Numbered from the stretch's first letter, positions 20,347 to 30,722 are shown. The stretch: DNA of 64,000 nt from Pseudoxanthomonas sp. NC8 (GCA_025232375.1 CP060419.1:62001-126000), one strand, 5' to 3'. Translations and numbers: made by a program. The notes: generated by a model from the letters alone, not told the origin.

Positions 20347-21657
20347 ATGCACCCCCACGTTCCGATGAAGACACCCATCCGCTTCGTGCTGCCGGCATTG
20401 CTGCTCGCCGCATCGGCGCCGACGCTGGCGCAGGATGCCGCGTTCGCGCGCTGCCTGGCGGCGATGCAGCCACAGGCCGCCGCGCGCGGCATCGACGCGG
20501 CCAGCTTCGCCCGCTACACCGCCGACCTGCAGCCCGACCGCACGGTGTTGCCGCTGCTGGACGCGCAGCCGGAGTTCACTACGCCGATCTGGGACTACCT
20601 GGCCGGGCTGGTCGACGAGCAGCGCGTGGCCGACGGCCGGGCGATGCTGGCCGCGCATCGCGAGCTGCTGGCGCGACTGCAGGCGCAGTACGGCGTCGAT
20701 CCCGAAGCCGTGGTGGCGGTGTGGGGCGTGGAAAGCGACTACGGCCGCGTCACCGGCAAGCGCCCGCTGCGTGTGTCGCTGGCCACGCTGGCCTGCGAGG
20801 GCAGGCGCCAGGACTTCTTCCGTGGCGAGTTCCTCGCCCTGCTCTCACTGCTGCACTCCGGCGACCTGGCCGATCCGCAGCTCACCGGTTCATGGGCCGG
20901 TGCGTTCGGCCAGACCCAGTTCATCCCGAGCACGTATGCGCGCATCGCCGTGGATGGCGATGGCGATGGCCGCCGTGACCTGGTCGGCAGCATCCCCGAC
21001 GCGCTCGCCTCCACCGCCAATTACCTTGGTGCGCGCCGGCTGGACGCCGGGGCAACGCAGGGCTACGAGGTGAAGCTGCCGCGCAACTTCGATACGTCGC
21101 GGGCCGGGCGCAAGGGCAAGCGGCCACTGGCCGAGTGGGTCGCCGCCGGCATCGTGCGCGTCGATGGCGGCGCCATCGCACCGTCGCAGGCACCTGCTGC
21201 GCTGCTGCTGCCCGCTGGCGCGGGGGCCGGCCTTCATCGCCTTCGGCAACTACGACGCGATCTACGCCTACAACGCCGCCGAGAGCTACGCGCTGGCCAT
21301 CGCCACGCTGGCCGACCGCCTGCGCGGCGGCGCCGGCATCGCCACGGCCTTAGCCGACCGACGATCCCGGGCTGTCGCGCGTCCAGCGCAAGGAACTGCA
21401 GGCGCTGCTGCTGGCGCGCGGCCACGCCATCGGTAAGGCCGACGGCATGGTCGGCACCGCCACCCGTAAGGCCATCGCCGCCGAGCAGGCGCGGCTGGGC
21501 CTGCAGCCGGTCGATGGCCGCGCCGGCCAGCGCATCCTCGATGCATTGCGCGGCGCAAGCGGGCCGGCGGTGTTGCCGCCGAGCACCGCGTTCACGCTGC
21601 CCGCCGCGTATCCTGCGTTGCTGCAATCGCCCTCACCCATCACCCCCAAGGCACTGA
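20347..21657 (+). CDS. Lytic murein transglycosylase (MltB family) with peptidoglycan-binding tail
   Basis: A periplasmic enzyme that cleaves the MurNAc-GlcNAc bond of peptidoglycan. After the signal peptide (FVLPALLLAASAPTLAQ) the catalytic domain shows VWGVESDYGRVTGKRPL, containing the catalytic Glu, then SLATLACEGRRQDFF, GSWAGAFGQTQFIPSTY and DGDGDGRRDLVGSIPDALAS, all standard for MltB. After a break near 21220 the frame gives ITFGNYDAIYAYN-like sequence and YALAIATLADRL. A C-terminal peptidoglycan-binding domain (LQALLLARGHAIGKADGM) follows after a break at 21351 (CCTTAG). The exact stop is uncertain because the region is noisy; I use the TGA at 21655-21657. AAGGAG precedes the ATG by six bases. 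Confidence 0.85.
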   Translation: MHPHVPMKTPIRFVLPALLLAASAPTLAQDAAFARCLAAMQPQAAARGIDAASFARYTADLQPDRTVLPLLDAQPEFTTPIWDYLAGLVDEQRVADGRAMLAAHRELLARLQAQYGVDPEAVVAVWGVESDYGRVTGKRPLRVSLATLACEGRRQDFFRGEFLALLSLLHSGDLADPQLTGSWAGAFGQTQFIPSTYARIAVDGDGDGRRDLVGSIPDALASTANYLGARRLDAGATQGYEVKLPRNFDTSRAGRKGKRPLAEWVAAGIVRVDGGAIAPSQAPAALLLPAGAGAGLHRLRQLRRDLRLQRRRELRAGHRHAGRPPARRRRHRHGLSRPTIPGCRASSARNCRRCCWRAATPSVRPTAWSAPPPVRPSPPSRRGWACSRSMAAPASASSMHCAAQAGRRCCRRAPRSRCPPRILRCCNRPHPSPPRH

Positions 21658-21662
21658 ACAGG

Positions 21663-22523
21663 ATGCACCACGTCGAAGGCCTGAGTATGGGCACCTTGGG
21701 GACTGGATGTGCTGCGGGTCGACACGCCGCTGGCGAAGGCGGCGGTGTCGCTGTTCGGCGGTAAGGTGGTGTCGTTCGCGCCGGCCGGTAAGGAAGACGT
21801 GTTCTGGCTGTCGCCGCAGCGGGCGGCGCTGCCGACCCCGATCCGCGGCGGCGCGCCGGTGTGCTGGCCCTATTTCGGCCCGCCAGGCAGTCGAACGAGG
21901 TGCCGGCACACGGGTTCGTGCGCACCCTGCCGTGGCAGCTGGTGGCCGCGCAACGCGAGGCCGACGGCACCGTGGTCCTGGAGCTGGAGCCACCGCCGCT
22001 GCAGGACCTTGGCGCTGGGCCTGCGCATGCAGCTGCGCATCGGCCGCAGCTGGAACAGCGCCTTGGTCACCACCAACACCAGCGGCGCGACCGTGCGCTT
22101 CACCGAGGCCCTGCACAACTACTTCCACGTCGCCGACGTGGCGAAGGTGCGGATCGAAGGCCTGGCCGGGTTGCCGTTCCACGACAAGAACGACAACGGC
22201 AACCGCCACGTCCAGGTGGGCGAGTGGGACCTGCACGACCCGCGCGATCCCGGCCGTGCCGACCGCCTGTTCCCCGGCGCCGGCGGCCAGTACCGGCTGG
22301 TCGATCCGGGCCTGCGCCGCCGCATCGACGTGCAGGTGCGCGACGGCCGCACCGCGATCGTGTGGAACCCGGGCGAAGCCGCCGCGGCGAAGATGGCCGA
22401 TGTCGGCCCGCACTGGCGCCAGTTCGTCTGCTGGAAGCGGCCAACGCCGGCCCGGACGTGGTCGAACTGGCGCCGGGCGCGACCCACGCCCTCGTGCAGA
22501 CCATCGCGGTGTCGCCGCTGTAG
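21663..22523 (+). CDS. D-hexose-6-phosphate mutarotase (YeaD family)
   Basis: An aldose 1-epimerase-like enzyme for hexose-6-phosphates, cytosolic. Family signatures are FGGKVVSFAPAGKEDVFWLS near 21755, PIRGGAPVCWPYFG near 21840, PAHGFVRTLPWQL near 21905, TEALHNYFHVADVAKVRIEG near 22105 and LPFHDK near 22175. The C-terminus has VWNPGEAAAAKMADVG and ALVQTIAVSPL. Breaks lie near 21700, near 21890, at 22008 (CCTTGG) and near 22430. The start at 21663 (MHHVEGLSMG) is tentative because the junction with the upstream gene is noisy. The corrected length, about 285 residues, fits the family. Confidence 0.85.
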
Positions 22524-22634
22524 GCAGCGGCTCCACCCACGCGGGTTAGACTGCGCGCCTTCCGGCAGGCGGTGCGCGTCGTTCGCGCGTGGCCGCACCG
22601 GCTCCCGACAGGAAGGCACAAGCGTGGATTCCCC

Positions 22635-23863
22635 GTGCAGCACCCGCCCGGCGCGCGACGCGCGGCGCTGGTCTTCATCTTCATCACCGTGCTGATCGAC
22701 GTGCTGTCGTTCGGCGTGATCATTCCGGTGCTGCCGCACCTTGGTGGAGGACTTCACCGGCGGCGACGTGGCCAGCGCCGCGCGCTGGGTCGGCGTGTTC
22801 GGCATGGTCTTCGCCGCGGTGCAGTTCGTGTCCACGCCGGTGCAGGGCGCGCTGTCGGACCGCTACGGCCGCCGCCCGGTGATCCTGTTCTCCTGCCTCG
22901 GGCTGGGCCTGGACTTCGTGTTCATGGCCCAGCCAACTCGCTGCCGATGCTGCTGGTCGGGCGGATCATCTCCGGTATTGCTTCCGCCAGCTTCACCACC
23001 GCCAACGCCTACATCGCCGACGTCACCGCGCCGGAAAAACGGGCCAAGAGCTTCGGCATGATCGGCGCGGCATTCGGCCCAGGCTTCGTGGTCGGCCCGC
23101 TGGTCGGCGGCTGGCTGGGCGGGATCGACCTGCGCCTGCCGTTCTGGTTCGCCGCCGGACTGGCACTGCTGAACTTCCTGTACGGCTGGTTCGTGCTGCC
23201 CGAATCGCTGCCGGTCGAGCGGCGCACGCCGCGCTTCGACACCTCGCACGCCAATCCGTTCGGCGCGCTCACCCTGCTGCGCAGCTATCCGCAGGTGTTC
23301 GGCCTTAGCCGCGGTGGTATTCCTACCAACCTGGCGCACTACGTGTATCCGAGCATCTTCGTGCTGTTCGCCGACTACCGCTACCACTGGGGCCCGCGCG
23401 AGGTGAGCTGGGTGCTGGCGCTGGTCGGCGTGCTCAGCATCGTGGTCAACGCCGGGCTGGTCGGGCGCACGGTCAAGGTCCTGGGCGAGCGGCGCACGCT
23501 GCTGTTCGGACTGGCCTGCGGCGTGGTCGGCTTCACCGTCTACGGCCTTGGCCGACAGTGGCTGGCTGTTCGTTGCCGGCCTGCCGGTGAGCGCGCTGTG
23601 GGCGCTGGCCGCGCCGGCGACGCAGGCGATGATCACCCGCCAGGTCGGGCCCCAGGTACAGGGGCGCATCCAGGGTGCGCTGATGAGCCTGACCAGCCTT
23701 GGCCGGCATCGTCGGACCGATGCTGTTCGCCAACGTGTTCGCACTGTTCGTCGGCGCGCACGCACCGGCGCAGCTGCCGGGCGCGCCGTGGTTCGTGGCC
23801 GCGCTGCTGCTGGCGTGCGCATGGGCCGTGGGCTGGCGCCATGCGCGGGTGCAAGCACCGTAG
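22635..23863 (+). CDS. MFS transporter, TetA-like 12-helix exporter
   Basis: A major facilitator of about 410 residues. The first helix is ALVFIFITVLIDVLSFGVII; the signature loop reads LSDRYGRRPVILF between helices 2 and 3; helices 4-6 include GIASASFTTANAYIADVT and GFVVGPLVGGWLGG. This is the pattern of the TetA class of drug:H+ antiporters. The start is uncertain; a GTG at 22635 gives MQHPPGARRAALV. Breaks are at 22739 (CCTTGG), near 22935, 23546 (CCTTGG) and 23697 (CCTTGG); the C-terminus after correction is WAVGWRHARVQAP with the TAG at 23861-23863. Substrate cannot be inferred. Confidence 0.85.
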
Positions 23864-23936
23864 CGCAGGTTGCCGCATGCCCCGGCCTCGCGACGCGCGT
23901 CGCCGCGTTTGCCGGAACGCACGCCGAAGAGGCAAT

Positions 23937-23967
23937 GCCCGCTCCGCGTCTTGCGCTGGGAGCGGGC
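23937..23967. terminator. Probable bidirectional terminator
   Basis: GCCCGCTCC at 23937-23945 pairs with GGAGCGGGC at 23959-23967 around a 13-base loop. It lies between the convergent MFS and PepSY genes, the place where a shared terminator is expected. Confidence 0.55.
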
Positions 23968-23983
23968 TTGCCGCCGACGGGGA

Positions 23984-24418
23984 TCAGTCGTTCTCCACCG
24001 CCAGGATCCGGCCGGACTTCGCGTCGACGCGGACTTCGATGTTGTTGCCGTCGGCGCGCTCGGCCTCGGCCTTCCACACGCCGTCGTCGTAGTCGACGTC
24101 ATGCACCTTGGAGTAGCCGGCCGCGGTGACCTTGGCCTCGATGTCCTCGGCGGTGAAGGTGGAGACCACGTCCTCGGCATAGACCTTGCCGCTGGCGTCC
24201 ACGCGCAGGTCGACGCGGTTGCCGTCCGCGCTGGTGGCGTCGGTTTCCCACATGCCGTCCTCGAACTCGAGATCGTCGATGCGGGTATAGCCCTGTTTGC
24301 CCAGCAACTCGCGCACCTGCGGTTCGCTCAGGCTGGTGGCGGCGAAGGCAGGCACGGCAAGGCCACCGGTGGCGATCAGGGCGGCGACGAACGGGGCGTA
24401 GGAAAGGCGCGACTTCAT
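23984..24418 (-). CDS. Periplasmic protein with two PepSY-type domains
   Basis: An intact 144-residue protein. Signal peptide MKSRLSYAPFVAALIATGGL ends at AFA; two repeats of about 55 residues follow, each with a helix, a GYTRIDDLEFEDGMWE-type strand pair and a DLRVDASGKVY-type strand pair (first repeat near 24180-24330, second near 23990-24150). This is the PepSY_2 pattern, often found in periplasmic inhibitors or sensors of proteases. GGAGAATCC precedes the ATG at 24418. It stands alone, convergent with the MFS gene. Role unknown. Confidence 0.78.
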   Translation of the reverse strand: MKSRLSYAPFVAALIATGGLAVPAFAATSLSEPQVRELLGKQGYTRIDDLEFEDGMWETDATSADGNRVDLRVDASGKVYAEDVVSTFTAEDIEAKVTAAGYSKVHDVDYDDGVWKAEAERADGNNIEVRVDAKSGRILAVEND

Positions 24419-24589
24419 CGGGGATTCTCCAGTGGTCCGGAGCGGGCACCGTGCCGCGCGCTGCTTCAGCGCGCCGTGAACAGGCGCGTGTGTCGTCGGT
24501 GAATATTCAGCCCGGTGAACGCGACGTCGATCTGCCGCCATGATCACCCGCGGGGTGACGGCGTCGCGGCATGCGATGCGCCGTTGGGC

Positions 24590-25360
24590 TCAGCCCGGCG
24601 CCGCGCCGATCGCCAGTCGCGTTTCGCCCCGCGGCACGCCCATCGGTCCCCAGCGCCGCTCGACGATCATGCCCCGACCCTGCGCGTCGAGCGCGACCAC
24701 CGTGCTGGCGCGCGTGCCGTAGTCCTGGCCGCGGATGAAGGCCGACGACAGCCAGCGCTCGCGGTCCAGGCCGATGCCGGTGTCGGGCAGCTGCGCGTCG
24801 GGCCAGGTGCGGTCGTCGGCGAGCGCGGCGAACAGGGGCGCGAAGTCGTCATCGCCGCCGGCGTCGAGCCAGTCGCGCAGGCGTGCGCCCAGCGTCGCCG
24901 CCTTCGGCCACGGCGTGTCGAGCTGCGCATTGGAGAGCACGTGCACCCCGGCTCCGGCGTGGCCATGCGCGCCTGCGGCAGGTTGCCGACCCAGCGGCAG
25001 GCCTGCGGATCGGCCAGCAGCAGGTTGAAGGGGCGATAGTCCGACGCCGTGCCGAGCAGTGCCTCCGCGCGCGCCGCCGCGCCTTCGTCGCCACGCAGGT
25101 AGTCGCTGGCGAGCAGGCCACGCGAGAGCCCGTCCTGCGGGCGGCTGAAGTCGCGCACGTTGGTCACCAGCGCGCAGCGGCCGCGGGCGTCGATACCCAG
25201 TAAGGTGCCGCCGGCCTCCAGGTCGCGGCCGGCGACGATCCCGGAACCATCGTCCCAGCGCGCCAGCGGCGCGGTCGGGCGCGCGTGGAATTCGTCGCGG
25301 TTGCCGACCAGCAGCAGGCGCCAGCGCGGGTGCGTGTTGAGCGAAGGCGACCACGCACAT
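24590..25360 (-). CDS. NRDE/TANGO2 family protein
   Basis: The protein starts MCVVAFAQ with the N-terminal Cys typical of this Ntn-hydrolase-like family. Reading across frame changes gives LLLVGNRDEFHARPTAPLAR, the NRDE motif that names the family, then GTLLGIDARGRCALVTNVRD, YRPFNLLLADP and HVLSNAQLDTPWPK. The C-terminus has SSAFIRGQDYGTRASTVVAL and IVERRWGPMG. Breaks lie near 25330, near 25195 (TAAGG at 25201) and near 24955. About 257 residues once corrected. TANGO2 homologues have unclear functions linked to haem or lipid handling. Confidence 0.8.
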   Translation of the reverse strand: MCVVAFAQHAPALAPAAGRQPRRIPRAPDRAAGALGRWFRDRRRPRPGGRRHLTGYRRPRPLRAGDQRARLQPPAGRALAWPARQRLPAWRRRRGGARGGTARHGVGLSPLQPAAGRSAGLPLGRQPAAGAHGHAGAGVHVLSNAQLDTPWPKAATLGARLRDWLDAGGDDDFAPLFAALADDRTWPDAQLPDTGIGLDRERWLSSAFIRGQDYGTRASTVVALDAQGRGMIVERRWGPMGVPRGETRLAIGAAPG

Positions 25361-25384
25361 GGCGTTCGTTTTCCGGCGACCGGC

Positions 25385-26272
25385 TCAGCCGGCGCGCAGC
25401 TGTGCGCGCCGGCGCGCGGCTGCGACCCAGCGTGCGGCCACCACCGGGGACGTGATGCACACCGCCTCGTCGGTGACCGTGGTCACCGCGCGTTCGAGCA
25501 GCTGGATGTCGGCCTCGTGCTGGCGCGCCACGTGCGGATCCTCGAAGAACACCGCGCGCTGGCAGCGGTGCTCCAGCACCAGGTCGGCGATCTGCGCGTC
25601 GCCGCCCATCGGCCCGCTGAGGAAACGGTGCACCCACGGCGTGCCCTGCGGCCAGCCGCGGCTCCAGGCCATCTCGTTCAGGCGCTGGCCGGTGGTGCCG
25701 GTGGCCACTCGCCGGGCGAACCGCGACAGCACGTCGTAGTGCTCGGACGCGAAGGCCAGCATCTGCGGCTTCATCGCGTCGTGCGCGATCAGCGCCACGG
25801 TCTGCGATTCGAACGCATGCAGGTGGTCGGCGCGCGGGTCCGGGGCCGGTAGGCCGGCATGGATGCGCTCGTTCTCGATCCAGTCGCGCGCACTGGCCAC
25901 GGTGGAGATGAACGGCTTGCCGTGGATCACGCACTGGCGCTTGAGCGCCACCGCCTCGGGGAAGATCGAGGACGGATCGACCGGATCGATCAGGTAGATG
26001 GCGCCATCCAGCGTGCGCGCGTCGCCCTCCATCCCCACCACCTCGGCGACGAGCTTCATCAGCCCGCCCTCGCGACCGTAGGGATAGCGCTTCAGCCCGG
26101 CGTGGCCGGCGAGCATGCCGGCGGCGGCGATCGCGTCGTGGGTGCGCCCGACCGCATGCAGTTCCAGTCCCAGCTCGCGGATCCCCGGTTCGCAGGCGCG
26201 CAGCCAGCGGAACAGCGCCGCGTCCTCGGTGGCGTGGTGCAGGCGGTTGGCGGCAGTAAGGCCCAGACGCAT
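25385..26272 (-). CDS. mgsA: Methylglyoxal synthase, tandem two-domain form
   Basis: Converts dihydroxyacetone phosphate to methylglyoxal and phosphate in the cytosol. The C-terminal 150 residues carry the full set of family motifs: VALIAHDAMKPQM, the phosphate-binding VATGTTGQRL, FLSGPMGGDAQIADLVL with the catalytic Asp, and FFEDPHVARQHEADIQLLER. The N-terminal 135 residues repeat the same fold in degraded form: LHAVGRTHDAI replaces the GTTG loop, RYPYGREGGLMKLVAEVV replaces SGPMGGD, and AIYLIDPVDPSSIFPEAVAL aligns with the FFEDP strand. The ORF is intact (295 residues); the E. coli enzyme has about 150. The start is the ATG at 26272. The N-terminal half is likely non-catalytic; a regulatory role is inference. 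Confidence 0.85.
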   Translation of the reverse strand: MRLGLTAANRLHHATEDAALFRWLRACEPGIRELGLELHAVGRTHDAIAAAGMLAGHAGLKRYPYGREGGLMKLVAEVVGMEGDARTLDGAIYLIDPVDPSSIFPEAVALKRQCVIHGKPFISTVASARDWIENERIHAGLPAPDPRADHLHAFESQTVALIAHDAMKPQMLAFASEHYDVLSRFARRVATGTTGQRLNEMAWSRGWPQGTPWVHRFLSGPMGGDAQIADLVLEHRCQRAVFFEDPHVARQHEADIQLLERAVTTVTDEAVCITSPVVAARWVAAARRRAQLRAG

Positions 26273-26369
26273 GGAGGCTGCTCGCGCTTCGGAAGGGGCT
26301 GCAAGTCTAACCGCGCCGCCGCATGCCGCCCCAGCCGGATGCAGGCTCGGCGAAGCAGGGGGCCGCGGA

Positions 26370-27637
26370 TCAGGGCGCCTTGGGTGTAGCGGCGTCGCGG
26401 GCGGCCAGGGCGGCCGCATGGGCCTGCGCCTGGCCGAGGATGCGCAGGACGTTGCCGCTCCAGATGCCGGCGATCTGCCGTTCGTCGTAGCCGGCCTGCA
26501 GCAGCCGCGCGGTGATCCGCGGGATCTGCGAGACGTCGGAGAGGCCATCCACGCCGCCGCCGCCGTCCCAGTCCGCGCCGATGCCGACATGGTCCGGCCC
26601 GGCCACTTCGAGGATGTGCAGCAGGTGGGCCATGTAGTCGTCGAAGGTGGCCTGGGCAGCGGGAAGCGCTGCTCGATCGCCTGCCGCCGTGCGGCCAGCT
26701 CGCGCAGCTGCGCCGGGCCGGCGGCGTGCTCGCTGGCCTTGGTGCAGTTCACGCAGCGCGGCTTGGCGCTCCGGGTTCGGCGGCGTATCGATAAGGTAGG
26801 CACCGAGCGCGTTGACCTGGATGACCCCGCCGTGCGCGGCCAGCCTGCGCAGGCGCGCGTCGTCGATGTTGCGTGGATGCTCGTGGATGGCGTCGGCCGA
26901 ACTGTGCGAGAGCACGAACGGCACCGCCGACAACTCGATCAGCTGGTCGAACACCGCATCGGAGGAGTGCGACTGGTCGAGCAGGATGCCCAGCCGGTTG
27001 GCTTCGGCGACCAGCGCGCGGCCGGCCGGGCTCAGCCCGTTCCATTCGGCGTTTTCGCCCGGGCGCGGATTGGAGGAGTCGCCGAAGGCGTTGTTGCCGA
27101 TGTGGGTGATGCCCAGCATGCGCAGGCCCTGGGCGTGGAAGAACGCCAGCAGGCCGGGATCGGCGGCCAGCGGCGCGGCGTTCTCCATCGAGATGAACAC
27201 CACCTGCCGGCCGGCGCCGGCGATGCGTCGCGCATCGTCCGGGGTCAGCGCCAGCTCGAACTGCTGCGGATGCCGCGCCAGCATCTCGCGGATCTGCACC
27301 AGCCGGCCCAGCGCGTGGTCGCGGGCCTTGCGGTCGCCGGCCGGGCTGCGTTCGCCCCTGGCTGGTGTAGATCGCCCAGAAGCCGCCGTCGAGCCCACCT
27401 TCGCGCATGCGCGGATAGTCGACCTGGGAGAAGTCGCCTTCCTCGTGGTGGTCATCGAGCAGGCTCCAGCCCGGCCGGCCGAAGTTGGCCGGCGTGTCCA
27501 GGTGCGTGTGGGGCGAGGAGGCGCTGGTGCAGCGCCAGCACCTCCGCGCCCGGCTCCTGCGCGGCGGCGGTGGAGGACAGGCATGCGGCCAGCATCAGCC
27601 CCGGCAGCACGCGCAACGGCGACGTTCTCTTCGACAC
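26370..27637 (-). CDS. Membrane dipeptidase, peptidase family M19
   Basis: A zinc dipeptidase of the renal dipeptidase family, acting outside the cytoplasm. The leader [18 protein letters not shown] may be a signal peptide or a lipoprotein signal, since LAAC fits a lipobox. The metal-binding [13 protein letters not shown] sequence near 27500 is broken by a frameshift; the rest is clear: [53 protein letters not shown] with the second pair of metal ligands, and [14 protein letters not shown]. Breaks lie near 27510, 27355 and 26740 and in the noisy 26650-26760 stretch. It starts with a GTG at 27637, 28 bases after TonB receptor 1, so the two are probably in one operon. Confidence 0.87.
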
Positions 27638-27665
27638 GGCTTCCCCAGGTGCGAACGATGGCCGG

Positions 27666-30005
27666 TCAGAGCGCCACGCTCAGCGTGACCTGCCAGGTGC
27701 GGTCCGGTCCGGGCCGGTAGGTGGCCGGGCCGCTGACGACCGGATTGATCGTGCCAAGGTAGTCGCGGTCGAACAGGTTGTCGACGTTGAAGCGCAGCCG
27801 GACGTACCGCAGCAGCCCTTCGCCGAAGGCCGCGCCGCCGAGGTCGATGTAGGCGTTCCAGACCGTGTAGCCGCCGACCGATTCGGTGTTGGTGTAGTTG
27901 CTGTAGCGCTCGCCGACGTAGCGCGCCGACAGGTTCAGCACGCCCCACTGCCCGGCTTCAGGTCACCCCGGCCTGCGACAGCCATTCGGGGCTGTCGGGC
28001 ACGTGGTTGCCGGCGATGTCGAAGGTGGAGAAGTCGTCGCGGAAGGTGGCGTTGTTCCAGCTCAGGTTGCCGTTGAACGCGACCCGGTCGCCGAGCGCGC
28101 GCGGCTTCCACACGCCGCTGCCCTCCGCGCCGAACGCGGTCACCGTGCCCACGTTCTGGAAGTACGTCTCGGTGGTGCCGCTGCCCGGCACCGGCGCGGC
28201 GTAGGACTGCAGGCGATCGTCGAACTGCGAGCCGTACACGGCCAGCACGCCGTTGAAGGTCTCGCGGTTGGTGCGCAGCCCGAACTCGAGGTTCTGCGCG
28301 GTCTCCGCTTCCGGACCGGGCGCGCCGGGGCTGGCCAGCGAATAGATGTCGTCGGCGCCCTGCGGCAGCGCCATGGTCTGCGACCAGGATGCGAACAGCT
28401 GCTGGCGGTCGAAGCTGTAGACCGCGCCGGCCTGCGGCAGGAAGCCGTCCTTCCAGCGGTCGCGGATCAGCGGCCGGCGACCGGCGATGTAGTCGGCCGG
28501 ATTGCGCTGGCCCTCGATCTCGTACTCCAGGTCCAGCGCCTTGGCGCCATAGTCGATCGTCAGGCGGTCGTCGAGCAGGCGCCAGGTGTCCTTCAGGTGC
28601 AGCTGGGTGCTGGTGCGGGTCGACCAGAAATCGCGCTGCAGGTGCACGGGCTGGTCCAGCAGCGGCTGCCCGGCGGGATTGCCGCCGACCTTGGTTGTAG
28701 CGGGCCTGGGTGCGGTGATAGCGGTCGCGCTCGCGCCACAGGCCGGCATCGAGGCTGTGCGAACCCAGCTGTAAGGCCACCCCGGCCAGCGCGCCTGGCG
28801 GGTGCCGGCGACGGTGGACAGGCCGTACTGCAGGCCCAGCGGCGCATACAGGCCGGGAATGATCGAGCGCTGCGCCCTGTGGCTGGCCAGCGAGGTCGCG
28901 TATGCCTCGGGTGATACGCCGTAGCCGTCCTTGTCCTCGTAGTAGGCGGTGCCGCGCAGTTCCACGTCCGGGCTGAGCACGAAGTGGCCGTCGAGCCCGT
29001 ACAGGGTATCGGTGCGCTGGTTGATCGCCTGCTGGTAGTACTGGTTGTAGCCGCTGTTGCTGTAGGCCACGCCGGGCACGGTCGGCGGCAGCGACGGCAC
29101 GTAGCCGAGGTAGCCGAACTCGCGGCCGCTGCGCCCGAACGGATCGTTGGCGGTGCCCAGGTACTGGGCCTTGCTGATCGACGGGGTGTCGTAGTCGAAG
29201 AAGTCGTTGTGTACGACCTTGAGGTCGAGCGTGCCGCCATCCCAGCGGTAGCGCGCCTTTCCTTCGATGTGCTCGCGGTCGATGGTGCCCGGACCGCGCC
29301 ACAGGTCGCTGTCGATCTTGGAGCGGCCCAGGTAGCCGGAGAAGCCGCGGTGCTCGCCGCTCTCGAGCTTGATGAAGCTGCGGCTGAGGTCGTCCGAGCC
29401 GAAGGTCTGCGACAGCTGCACGCCCGCCTGCTCCGCCGGCGCCAGGGTCTGGTACTGCACGATCGGGCCCAGCGAGGCGTAGCTGGGCGCGGACACGTCG
29501 CCGGCGCCCTGCGAGGCGGTCACCCGCCAGGTGGTCTCGTTGTCGACGTAGCGGAACACCGGGCTGCCGCCGAACTGGTCGGCGCGGCCGAGCGGGATAC
29601 CGTCGAGGACGAAGCCGATCTGGCGGAAGCCGAAGGCGCGCACGAACACCGAGTTGCCGAACTCGTACAGGCCCAGTGCGTCGTTGGCCTGCACGTTGAA
29701 GCCCGGCAGCGACTCCAGCATCTTCAGCCCGGAAATGCCGGCCGGTGCCGAGAGCAACGCCCGGTGGTCGATGGCGATGGTGTTGCGGATATATCCAGGC
29801 CGATGGCGATGTCGGCCTCGGCCACGCGCGCGCCGGTGACCACCAGCGAATCGAGGGTGGTGGTGGTCGTGCGGCCGCTGTCGGCATCAGCACTGGCCGC
29901 GGCATCGACCTCGGCGGCGAGAGCCGGCAGGGCAAGTGCCTGGGACACGGCGAAAGCGAGGGCAAGCCGGCGGTGGAACGCCGCCGGGCGGGAAGGCTGG
30001 GTCAT
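27666..30005 (-). CDS. TonB-dependent outer membrane receptor 1
   Basis: An outer-membrane barrel of about 780 residues that imports a ligand using TonB energy. The signal peptide (LALAFAVSQALALPALA) precedes TTLDSLVVTGARVAEADIAI, the TonB-box/plug start, and the plug has LESLPGFNVQANDALGLYEF and IGFVLDGIPLGRADQFGG. The barrel is rich in alternating aromatic strands and ends DRTWQVTLSVAL with a terminal hydrophobic residue. The C-terminal TonB motif is LRFNVDNLFDRDYLG near 27780. Breaks lie near 29760, 28775, 28688 (CCTTGG) and 27957. Upstream is the benE remnant, downstream the M19 dipeptidase, which suggests import and hydrolysis of a peptide-like ligand; that is inference. Confidence 0.9.
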
Positions 30006-30134
30006 GGAGGCGGGGTCGGTGTGGGGGGCGGGACGCCGGCGCGGTGGCGCCGGCCGGTCGGGTGACGACCACACCGAATCTAGGCAACGCCGCGTGGCAA
30101 CGTCCATGCCGGAAACCGCTTCCGCACATGACGA

Positions 30135-30493
30135 TCAGGCAACAGGAAATGCGCGGCGCCGTCTCCGCCGCGTCCGTCCGCGTCGCCGCGCCCAGCGACG
30201 CGGACGCAGCACCACGCGCACTACCACGCCGGCGACCAGCCCCCAGAACGCGGCCCCGATGCCGAGCATGGTAAGGCCCGAGGCGGTGATAAGGAAGGTG
30301 ACCAGCGCGGCTTCGCGTTCGGCCTCGTCGACCCGCGTCGCAGCCAGGCTGCCGCCGAGGGTGCCGAGCAGGGCGATGCCGGCGATGGCCAGCACCAGCG
30401 CGTGCGGGAACGCGGCGAACAGTCCGGCGGCGGTCGCGCCGAACAGGCCGATGGTAAGGTAGAACACGCCGGCCTACACCGCCGCCTGCCAGC
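30135..30493 (-). pseudogene. benE C-terminal remnant
   Basis: Encodes only the last 115 or so residues of a BenE-type transporter: [40 protein letters not shown], then ALVTFLITASGLTMLGIGAA and FWGLVAGVVVRVVLRPRR. It parallels the intact benE at 34992-36191 but is clearly diverged. Homology begins abruptly at 30493 next to the methylglyoxal synthase fragment, and an in-frame TAG stands where the intact gene has Trp (near 30475). The N-terminal two thirds, with most transmembrane helices, are absent, so it cannot be a functional transporter. Confidence 0.8.
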
Positions 30494-30722
30494 ACCGCAT
30501 CCAGTCGCGCACTGGCCCCGGTGGAGATGAACGGCTTGCCGTGGATGACGCACTGGCGCTTGAGCGCCACCGACTCGGGGAAGACCGAGGACGGATCGAT
30601 CAGATAGATGGCGCCATCCAGCGTGCGCGCGTCGCCCTCCATCCCCACCACCTCGGCGACGAGCTTCATCAGCCCGCCCTCGCGACCGTGGGGATAGCGC
30701 TTCAGCCCGGCGTGGCCGGCGA
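30494..30722 (-). pseudogene. Partial duplicate of the methylglyoxal synthase N-terminal domain
   Basis: About 229 bases nearly identical to 25884-26107 within mgsA. It encodes GLKRYPHGREGGLMKLVAEV, MEGDARTLDGAIYLIDP and RQCVIHGKPFISTGASAR. Relative to the original it has a six-base in-frame deletion (DPVDPSS becomes DPSS) and a few substitutions. Both ends are abrupt: at 30722 it gives way to the end of the FAD oxidoreductase gene, at 30494 to the benE remnant. It lacks a start and any catalytic motif. Confidence 0.85.

Noticed and set aside
24590..25360. Transglutaminase-like or secretion protein for the NRDE gene
   Set aside because: Frame-corrected reading shows the N-terminal MCVVAFAQ and the NRDE motif, which fit TANGO2/NRDE proteins better.
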